Of a stretch of 64,000 nucleotides of DNA, positions 58,305 to 64,000 are shown in pieces. The notes beneath the pieces were generated by a model that saw only the letters and a list, made by a program, of their open reading frames with translations, did not search any database and was not told the DNA's origin. Source of the stretch: 66-474 sp963771735 (GTDB lineage: Bacteria; Pseudomonadota; Gammaproteobacteria; Xanthomonadales; Rhodanobacteraceae); contig CAVYUN010000001.1 in the NCBI GenBank assembly GCA_963771735.1, positions 310,001 to 374,000 on the forward strand. The letters run 5' to 3'. How positions within the stretch are numbered: position 1 is the stretch's first letter; every line of letters starts with the position of its first letter. Both the position numbers and the translations under genes were made by a program.

Positions 58305-60089
58305 GTGCCAGTGGCTGGACTCCATCTGCTCAGGGAACTCAAGCGTCGCAACGTGTTCCGCGCAGCGGTGCTGTACGTCGGCGCGGTGTGGGCGTTCGGA
58401 CAGGGCCTGTCGCAATTCAGTCCGGCGATCGGCTTGCCCGACGGGGCCACGCGCTGGTTTCTGATCGCCGCCATCATCGGCTTTCCGTTCTGGATCGCCT
58501 TCGCCTGGTTCTACGAGTTCACGCCGGGTGGCATCAAGCGCGAGAGCGAGATCGATCCGGCCGACTCCATCGCGCATGCCACCGGCCGCAAGCTCAATTA
58601 CTGGATCTTCGGCGTCATGGCGGTGGCCATCGTGCTGCTGCTGACCAACCAGCTGATGATGCATCGGGCGGCGCACCAGGCCGCGGCCGTCCCGGCGGTC
58701 GCGGTGCCGGAAAAATCCGTCGCGGTGTTGCCGCTTGCCAACGAAAGCGGAGATCCGCAGCAACAGTATTTCTCCGACGGCCTGTCCGAGGAACTGATCA
58801 CCGACCTGACCCAGGTCGACGGGCTGAAGGTGATCGGCAAGTACTCCAGCTTCCAGTTCCGCGATTCCAGGGACAGCCCGGCGAAGATCGGCGCCGCGTT
58901 GGGCGTGGCCAACCTGATCCAGGGGTCGGTGTTCCAGCAGGCGGATCGCATCCGCGTCAACGTCAGCCTGATCCGGACCAAGGATGGCTCCAGCGTGTGG
59001 GCGCACAGCTATGAGGGACAACTCGCGGACGTGTTCGCGATCCAGTCGCAGATCGGCCACGCCGTCGCCGCGGCGCTCAAGATCAAGCTGCTGGGCCGGG
59101 ACATCGTCTCCGACGACAAGCCACCCAGCGGCAACGTCGAGGCCTATCGGCTCATGCTGCAGGGACGTGCCCTCAACCGGCACGGGACGGAAGCCGACAT
59201 CCACGAAGGGATAGCGTTGCTCGACCAGGCGATCCGGCTCGATCCGGGCTACGCCTATGCCTGGGGCACGCTGTCCAATGCCTGGATCAATCTGGGGTCG
59301 GGCTTCCTTGACGGCGACGCCCGCCTCCACGCGTATGCGCAAGCCCGCGCCGCGGCGGACAAGCAACAGACGTTTGCGCCGGACGCGGCCTACACCCACA
59401 TGGATCGCGGTTACCTGTTGACGACCGTCGACGGCGATGCCACCGGTGCGCTGGCCGAGTACCAGCGGGCGTTCGCGCTGGCACCGAATGATGAAACCGT
59501 CATCAACAACCTGGCCGGGGGACTTGCGACCGTCGGGCAATCGCAGCGGGCGATCGAACTGTATCGCAAGGCCATTGCCATCGATCCGCTGCGCGCCAGC
59601 TTTTACGTCAATCTGGGATATACCCTGTTGGGGCAACGCCAGCTCGATGCCGCCGAGCAGGCATTCAACAAGACCCTGGCCGCGCAGCCGGATTTTCCGG
59701 GACTGCACGCGTACCTGGCGCAGATAGCCATCCTGCGCGGCGATGCCGCCACCGCGCTCAAGGATGCGAACCAGGAAACGAATCCCTTGCTCGGACCATG
59801 GGCAGTGGCGCTGGCGAAACAGATCGGCCCCGATCGCAAACAGGCCGACGCCGCCCTGCAGGACTACATGGCCGGGAATGGCAAGACCCAGCCTTATCTG
59901 GTCGCCGACCTGTATGCGCTGCGCAAGCAACCCGACCTGATGTTCGAGTGGCTGGAGCGCGCCTCGAAGCAGCACGATCCGAATCTCGTTGCGAACCTGC
60001 TCAGTGACCCCTTCGTGCTCGCCTACCAGCACGACCCGCGTTTTGCGGCGCTTCGCAGCAAGGTCGGACTGGCGGCCGGTACCCGCTGA
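58305..60089 (+). CDS. Inner-membrane TolB-like/TPR protein (paralogue 2)
   Basis: A 594-residue protein beginning at GTG 58305 (alternative GTG 58311). N-terminal LLRELKRRNVFRAAVLYVGA, two transmembrane segments within residues 20-60, and a third at about 100 (YWIFGVMAVAIVLLLTNQLM). A TolB-N-like domain follows (VAVLPLANESGDPQQQYFSD..VWAHSYEGQLADVFAIQSQI), then TPR repeats. It is a paralogue of 26847-28529 with the same order of parts. No enzymatic or DNA-binding domain is seen. Function unknown. Confidence 0.85.
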   Translation: MPVAGLHLLRELKRRNVFRAAVLYVGAVWAFGQGLSQFSPAIGLPDGATRWFLIAAIIGFPFWIAFAWFYEFTPGGIKRESEIDPADSIAHATGRKLNYWIFGVMAVAIVLLLTNQLMMHRAAHQAAAVPAVAVPEKSVAVLPLANESGDPQQQYFSDGLSEELITDLTQVDGLKVIGKYSSFQFRDSRDSPAKIGAALGVANLIQGSVFQQADRIRVNVSLIRTKDGSSVWAHSYEGQLADVFAIQSQIGHAVAAALKIKLLGRDIVSDDKPPSGNVEAYRLMLQGRALNRHGTEADIHEGIALLDQAIRLDPGYAYAWGTLSNAWINLGSGFLDGDARLHAYAQARAAADKQQTFAPDAAYTHMDRGYLLTTVDGDATGALAEYQRAFALAPNDETVINNLAGGLATVGQSQRAIELYRKAIAIDPLRASFYVNLGYTLLGQRQLDAAEQAFNKTLAAQPDFPGLHAYLAQIAILRGDAATALKDANQETNPLLGPWAVALAKQIGPDRKQADAALQDYMAGNGKTQPYLVADLYALRKQPDLMFEWLERASKQHDPNLVANLLSDPFVLAYQHDPRFAALRSKVGLAAGTR

Positions 60090-60222
60090 AGCACGCCGCC
60101 GCGACGGCGAATTCCAGCGAAACACGGCACGCTGGAACACGGCATCCGCACAGCCTGCCCGTGTCGGTTCGCACCGGGGACCGGAACCAACGCGTCCCGA
60201 CTCGATGGGTACTTCGCGACAA

Positions 60223-60256
60223 ACACGGCCGGCGGATTGCAACCCGCCGGCCGTGT
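60223..60256. terminator. Terminator hairpin between convergent genes
   Basis: ACACGGCCGGCGG, loop ATTGCAAC, CCGCCGGCCGTGT: a 13-bp perfect stem between the TPR gene and the end of the peptidoglycan-binding gene. On the minus strand it is followed by TTTGT. Confidence 0.7.
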
Positions 60257-60281
60257 GATTGCCTCGCGGACTTCGTGCTTG

Positions 60282-60620
60282 CTAGAAGTTCAGTCCGAGT
60301 GCCTGGCGGGTTGCTTGATCCGCATAGCCGGTCGCCGGCAGGCCGTTCTTGGTCTGGAACATTTTCACGGCACTGCTGGTGTCATTCCCCCAGGTACCGT
60401 CTACGTTGACCTGGTAGCCTGCCTTGTTGAGCGCTTCCTGCACGCTTTCAATCTGGGACTGCGTCAGCTCCTGCATGGCCTGCGCCGCCGGCGACGTGGT
60501 TGCCGTGGGCTGGTTCGGGTGCGGCGGTGCTGCGAAGCCCTGGCCACTCAGCGCCAACGAGGCCATGCCGAATGCGAACGCGGCAACACTGGCAACTTTC
60601 CAGTGCGTCTTGTTTTTCAT
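60282..60620 (-). CDS. Exported peptidoglycan-binding domain protein
   Basis: A 112-residue protein. The signal peptide is MKNKTHWKVASVAAFAFGMA..GFA|APP. A Pro/Thr/Ala linker follows, then a PG_binding_1 domain: SQIESVQEALNKAGYQVNVD, GTWGNDTSSAVKMFQTKNGL and ATRQALGLNF. Such domains bind the stem peptide of peptidoglycan. The ATG 60618-60620 has AGGAG upstream. It is probably a small periplasmic protein; no enzyme domain is attached. Confidence 0.85.
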   Translation of the reverse strand: MKNKTHWKVASVAAFAFGMASLALSGQGFAAPPHPNQPTATTSPAAQAMQELTQSQIESVQEALNKAGYQVNVDGTWGNDTSSAVKMFQTKNGLPATGYADQATRQALGLNF

Positions 60621-60800
60621 GATCTTCACTCCTTCCTGTGACACGACGGTGGAGCCCTTGTCCCATGCCGTCCCTGGCAAGGTGATTCCTTGCGAATCGG
60701 GCACCGATTGAATCTATACTCCAAGTTCCTGCTCCGCAATGCATTTTTTCGTGGCACCCATAACGGGATCAAACCGATTTATCGGGATAGCCTGGATGTC

Positions 60801-61178
60801 ATGAGCCTTGTCGCCGTCGCATGGCCGCAATCGGAATCCGATCTCTCGGTGATGCTGTGCACGCTCGAAGCGCACGGCATCAAGCCTTTCGTGCAGGGCG
60901 CTGGCTTCGGATCGCTGTTCCCGGGTCCTCAAATCCCCTTCTACAACGCCCGGCGCATCATGGTGCCGAGCGAGGATGCGGGCAAAGCCCGGCAGGCGCT
61001 GTCGATTTTCACCCGGCCGGTGCCGCCGGGTACCTATCGCTGGCCAAGCCTTTTGCATGTGCTGCGAATGGTCGTGGAGCTCTTGTTGTTCAACTGGTGC
61101 GTGCTACCCGCGTCTCGGCGGCGCACGGAAGTACCGGACAAGTCTTTATCGCAACGATCTTGGCGTGTAACGCCTTAA
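60801..61178 (+). CDS. DUF2007-domain protein
   Basis: A 125-residue protein. LVAVAWPQSESDLSVMLCTL and EAHGIKPFVQG form the ferredoxin-like DUF2007 ('putative signal transducing') pattern, ending in RRIMVPSEDAGKARQALSIF. The C-terminus has a hydrophobic segment (VLRMVVELLLFNWCVLPASR) that may be a membrane anchor. ATG 60801 is preferred over an upstream in-frame start at 60690, which would overlap the promoter area of the divergent gene. Function unknown. Confidence 0.7.
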   Translation: MSLVAVAWPQSESDLSVMLCTLEAHGIKPFVQGAGFGSLFPGPQIPFYNARRIMVPSEDAGKARQALSIFTRPVPPGTYRWPSLLHVLRMVVELLLFNWCVLPASRRRTEVPDKSLSQRSWRVTP

Positions 61179-61212
61179 TCGAGTGTCGTGACACCTTCAG
61201 AAAAATGATCGC

Positions 61213-61614
61213 ATGACAGAAACTTCCGAAAACGGCATCGTCAGCCTTCGCAGCGGGTTTGCGTTCGCGGACACGCTGCAGCGTTTGCTTGCCGCGTTCG
61301 ACAGTCACGGGATCAAGGTGTTCGCGACCATCGACCAGCAAACCGAAGCCGCGGCGGCGGGTTTGACGATGCCGCCGGCCACGCTGGTGATCTTCGGCAA
61401 CCCGAAGGCCGGCACGCCGTTGATGGTGAAGCAGCCGTCGAGCGCACTGGACTTGCCGTTGAAGGTGCTGGTGACCGAATCCGTGCCGGGCGATGTGCGG
61501 GTGAGTCTCAATGCCACGGCCTACATCCTGCAACGCCATGGCCTGCCGGCGGAATTTTCGGCCAACCTGGCGCCGGCCGAACGCCTGATCGAAAATGCGC
61601 TGAAAGCAGGATAA
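61213..61614 (+). CDS. DUF302 family protein
   Basis: A 133-residue protein beginning MTETSENGIVSLRSGFAFAD. Family features are ADTLQRLLAAFDSHGIKVFA, PATLVIFGNPKAGTPLMVKQ, PSSALDLPLKVLVTE and ERLIENALKAG. DUF302 proteins are small alpha/beta proteins of unknown function. It is 11 bases upstream of the next gene on the same strand, so the two probably form an operon. Confidence 0.88.
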   Translation: MTETSENGIVSLRSGFAFADTLQRLLAAFDSHGIKVFATIDQQTEAAAAGLTMPPATLVIFGNPKAGTPLMVKQPSSALDLPLKVLVTESVPGDVRVSLNATAYILQRHGLPAEFSANLAPAERLIENALKAG

Positions 61615-61625
61615 GGACCAAAGCG

Positions 61626-62024
61626 ATGTCAGCCCTGTTCAAGAAGCTCAATCTCGGAACGCACGCAACCATCCACGTGCTGAACGCACCGGCATCGTTC
61701 GAACCCGAGCTGGACGCGCTGAACGGCGTGACGGTGAAGCGAAAACTCGCGGGCCCAACCGGATTCGCGCTCGCCTTCGCGATTACCCAAGCCGAACTCG
61801 ACGCCGTGTCGAAGCAACTGGTCAAGCACGCCAGCGGCGACGCCATCGTGTGGGTCGCGTATCCGAAAAAGACTTCGAAGCGCTACCGCTGCGAGTTCGA
61901 CCGGGATTCTGACTGGACGGTGCTGCGCGACGCCGGTTTCGACACGGTACGCATGGTGGCGATCGACGAGGATTGGTCGGCCCTGCGCTTCCGCCGGGTC
62001 GAGTTCATCAAGCCATCACGCTAA
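61626..62024 (+). CDS. DUF3052-like protein
   Basis: A 132-residue cytoplasmic protein. It starts MSALFKKLNLGTHATIHVLN, then ASFEPELDALNGVTVKRKL, and has the DUF3052-like stretch GDAIVWVAYPKKTSKRY and DTVRMVAIDEDWSALRFRRV. Function unknown. It follows the DUF302 gene closely. Confidence 0.75.
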   Translation: MSALFKKLNLGTHATIHVLNAPASFEPELDALNGVTVKRKLAGPTGFALAFAITQAELDAVSKQLVKHASGDAIVWVAYPKKTSKRYRCEFDRDSDWTVLRDAGFDTVRMVAIDEDWSALRFRRVEFIKPSR

Positions 62025-62051
62025 AGGAGAGTGGTGCGGTTTGAATTTATG

Positions 62052-62218
62052 CCGTTCGCGTTGAGCCCTTCGACATGCTCAGAGCCTGTCCCGGACTTGA
62101 TCCGGGAACAGGCTATGTGAACGCAGCGAGCAGAGTCGAAACGCAGGCAACCCTTCGACTTCGGCCCTGCGGGCCTGCGCTCAGAGCCTGCCCTGGACTC
62201 GATCCAGGGGCGAACGGT
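62052..62218. repeat. Dispersed repeat block (two tandem-like units)
   Basis: Two related units, CTCAGAGCCTGTCCCGGACT (about 62078) and CTCAGAGCCTGCCCTGGACT (about 62180), each lead into a GATCCRGG palindromic partner. The block also has CCCTTCGAC at both ends and GGGCGAACGG at the right end. A related piece (CCTTCGACCAGGCTCAGGGC then GAACGG) is at about 63369-63394. It fills the gap between the DUF3052 and GFA genes; no gene is seen there. Confidence 0.6.
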
Positions 62219-62276
62219 ATTTCAAACCTGACTATTACCCAATGGCCTTGACACCCAACGCATACCGGAGAACGAC

Positions 62277-62813
62277 ATGCTTGAAGGTTCCTGTCTTTGC
62301 GGCGCGGTACGCTGGCAGTTCGACGGCATGCCCGAGTCCGTCACGGCCTGCAGTTGCACGGCATGTCGCCGCTACGGTGCGCTGTGGGCCTACGACTACG
62401 AGGACGAAGGCATCCGCGTCTCGGGCCCCACCAGGGCTTACGTGCGCGGCAAGGCACTGGCTTTCCACTTCTGCCCGGAATGCGGCAACATCGCTTACTG
62501 GCGCGGTTCGCAAACCGACCAGCAAGGACGCCGCCGCATGGCCGTGAACCTGCGCCTGACCGAACCCGGACCCATCGCCGACCTCCCCATCGATCACTTC
62601 GACGGCCTGGATCAATGGGATGATCTGCCGCACGACGGCCGCTGCATCAAGGACATGTGGTTCCAGGCGTTTATGCTTCGCGTAATGAAAAACGCCAGGA
62701 CAGCAGAAGCACACCCCGCGCAGGAAATCTCCGCCGTCATCCTGGCCATGGATTGGCCGGGACCCAGTGCCGTGGAAGGTAAAGACACTGGATTCCGGCC
62801 TTCGCCGGAATGA
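62277..62813 (+). CDS. GFA-family protein, full-length
   Basis: A 178-residue protein. Zinc-binding groups are GSCLCGAVRWQF, ACSCTACRRYGALWAY and FHFCPECGNIAYWRG, the full set for the Mss4-like fold. It then continues PIDHFDGLDQWDDLPHDGRC. It is only distantly similar to the copy at 54760. The last residues (KDTGFRPSPE) are encoded by a REP-like repeat (about 62778-62815), so the native C-terminus may have been replaced. Confidence 0.85.
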   Translation: MLEGSCLCGAVRWQFDGMPESVTACSCTACRRYGALWAYDYEDEGIRVSGPTRAYVRGKALAFHFCPECGNIAYWRGSQTDQQGRRRMAVNLRLTEPGPIADLPIDHFDGLDQWDDLPHDGRCIKDMWFQAFMLRVMKNARTAEAHPAQEISAVILAMDWPGPSAVEGKDTGFRPSPE

Positions 62814-62815
62814 CG
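62778..62815. repeat. REP-like unit at the 3' end of the GFA gene
   Basis: GACACTGGATTCCGGCCTTC then GCCGGAATGACGAGAA is the inverted form of the unit at 602-632. It includes the stop codon of the GFA gene. The CCGGCCTTCGCCGG core is palindromic. Confidence 0.75.
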
Positions 62816-62908
62816 AGAAGGAAGATCGATCAGAGTTTCCTTGACGGGTGCTGCATCCGTGCAGTTCGATCCCGCATCGACAACCTGCGATGCGTCAATA
62901 CCCCGACG

Positions 62909-63265
62909 TCAACCGAGATAGCACGGCCCGGTTTCGCGCACCTCGATGCTCGCCCACTCGGCGGCCGGGCACAGCGCGGCCAGTTCCAGCGCTTGCTCGC
63001 GGGTCGCGCAATCGACCAGGAAGAATCCGCCGATCATTTCGCGCGCCTCGGCAAACGGGCCATCGCGCAGGTTGCGCTTGCCGTCGCGGATCTGCACGCG
63101 CTTGCCTTCGCTGTCGTTGCGCAGCGACGAATAGGCACGCAGCACGCCGCGCGCCTTCAGGTCGTCGGCGTAATGTTCCATGCGGGCGTACAGCGCCCTG
63201 CCCTCTGCATCCGTGCGTTGCGCGCGCTGGCCGCGCGGTTCGGCCACCAGCAGCATGTAAGCCAT
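62909..63265 (-). CDS. YCII-related DGPF-domain protein
   Basis: A 118-residue protein starting at ATG 63263-63265 (MAYMLLVAEPRGQRAQRTDA). It contains the signature RDGPFAEAREMIGGFFLVDC and ends with IEVRETGPCYLG. DGPF proteins are regularly encoded next to ECF42-type sigma factors, and such a gene lies 147 bases upstream on the same strand. Function is unknown. A start five codons earlier is possible. Confidence 0.9.
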   Translation of the reverse strand: MAYMLLVAEPRGQRAQRTDAEGRALYARMEHYADDLKARGVLRAYSSLRNDSEGKRVQIRDGKRNLRDGPFAEAREMIGGFFLVDCATREQALELAALCPAAEWASIEVRETGPCYLG

Positions 63266-63412
63266 GATCTTCTCCGGCAATCCAAGGATGGTCTGATCAA
63301 ATCCGTTCGTGCCGAGCGTGTCGAAGTACGGACGGTTTTACACATTCTGTCGATGACTTGTTGTCCAGCCTTCGACCAGGCTCAGGGCGAACGGATGGAA
63401 ATCAAGGATTCC

Positions 63413-64000
63413 TCAAGATCTGCACGCTTCGGCACGTTGCCGCAGCAATTCCGCTTCACGCGCGTTGCGGGTCAGCGAGGCCGCGCGTTCGAACTCCGCG
63501 TGGGCTTCGTCGCGGCGGCCAAGTTTGAACAGCAGGTCGCCACGCACGCTGGGCAGGAGATGGTAACCCGCCAGCACGCGTTCGTCGCGCAACGCATCGA
63601 CCCGATCCAGTCCGGCCTGTGGCCCCTCGGCCATCGACACCGCGACCGCGCGGTTCAACTCCACCACCGGCGAAGGTGCAACCGCGGCGAGCCGCGCGTA
63701 CAGCGACGCGATGCGCGCCCAGTCGGTGTCGTCGGCATGCAGTGCGCGCGCATGGCAGGCTGCGATCGCGGCCTGCAGCGCGTAATTGCCGTCGGCGCCA
63801 CCCAGTTGCTCCGCGCGCTCCAGTGCCGCCAGCCCGCGCCGGATCAGCAGGCGGTCCCAGCGCGTGCGGTCCTGGTCCAGCAACAGGATCGGGGCGCCAT
63901 CGGCGGCGGTGCGCGCGTGCAGGCGCGAGGCCTGGATTTCCATCAGCGCGACCAGCCCGTGCACTTCCGGTTCGCGCGGCGCGAGTCCGGCCAGTACACG
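63413..64000 (-). CDS. ECF42-type RNA polymerase sigma factor, C-terminal part (N-terminus outside window)
   Basis: The frame is open through the window edge, so only about 195 C-terminal residues are seen. They start LAGLAPREPEVHGLVALMEI and contain LLLDQDRTRWDRLLIRRGLA, AIAACHARALHADDTDWARI, SPVVELNRAVAVSMAEGP and GYHLLPSVRGDLLFKLGRRD. This is the TPR-like extension typical of ECF42 sigma factors (COG4941), which lack a dedicated anti-sigma factor. The sigma2/sigma4 domains lie outside. The downstream DGPF gene is its usual target partner. Confidence 0.9.
   Translation of the reverse strand, partial: RVLAGLAPREPEVHGLVALMEIQASRLHARTAADGAPILLLDQDRTRWDRLLIRRGLAALERAEQLGGADGNYALQAAIAACHARALHADDTDWARIASLYARLAAVAPSPVVELNRAVAVSMAEGPQAGLDRVDALRDERVLAGYHLLPSVRGDLLFKLGRRDEAHAEFERAASLTRNAREAELLRQRAEACRS

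Noticed and set aside
63266..63412. ECF42-dependent promoter upstream of the DGPF gene
   Set aside because: TCGACA/TGTCGA-like words occur but not in the orientation and spacing needed for a convincing promoter.

Overview
The window comes from a GC-rich gammaproteobacterium, most likely Xanthomonadales/Lysobacterales and probably near Rhodanobacteraceae. This is inferred from the gene order hrcA-grpE-dnaK-dnaJ-dapB-carA-carB-greA-recJ-prfB-lysS, from fur/bamE/rnfH/ratA/smpB beside ssrA, and from TolB/TPR membrane proteins typical of that order. No species call is made.

Layout. Positions 1-31800 are mostly core genome: bolA (cut by the window edge), a YciI protein, lysS, prfB with its programmed frameshift, several redox and methyltransferase genes, a tightly overlapping greA/ABC-F/unknown/recJ operon, carAB, dapB, and the heat-shock block dnaJ/dnaK/grpE/hrcA. 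In that block a 23S-IVS-type protein and a TMEM175-type channel lie between dnaK and dnaJ, and dnaK carries a one-base frameshift in this sequence. recN, a TolB/TPR protein, fur, bamE, rnfH, ratA, smpB, a sulfotransferase and tmRNA follow.

About 32165-39820 is a genomic island in the 3' end of the tmRNA gene. It is bounded by the tmRNA 3' end and a degenerate copy of it, the latter followed by a strong terminator. It holds a truncated type III restriction (Res) subunit, an IS3-family element, a decayed molybdenum-carrier-like gene, and a 1210-residue protein joining a Cys-containing N-terminal region, a RecD-like SF1 helicase and a PD-(D/E)XK-like C-terminus. That gene has one frameshift. It is the best candidate for an undescribed defence-type protein.

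Positions 40075-53350 are again mostly chromosomal: an arsRC-acr3 operon, a CPA2 antiporter, a tRNA cluster (Ala, Glu, Asp, plus a tRNA-Asp fragment), a zinc metallopeptidase, an APC permease, an EamA transporter, fdhD, and an overlapping operon of dacB, an exported T1/Sa-type ribonuclease and a barstar-like inhibitor.

Positions 53400-57750 are accessory and partly decayed, with lower GC at first: an orphan Rap1a-like immunity protein, a broken poly-gamma-glutamate hydrolase, and a broken HipBA module with an hsdR remnant. The module is bounded by a 204-bp direct repeat derived from a GFA-family gene. Four well-spaced palindromes upstream of hipB look like its operators. The last 6 kb hold a FosX-like VOC protein, a second TolB/TPR protein, small DUF proteins, dispersed repeats, and a DGPF protein beside the C-terminal part of an ECF42-type sigma factor cut by the window edge.

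Single-base indels occur in dnaK, the island helicase, hipB and hipA. Some of them may therefore be sequence errors rather than true pseudogenization.
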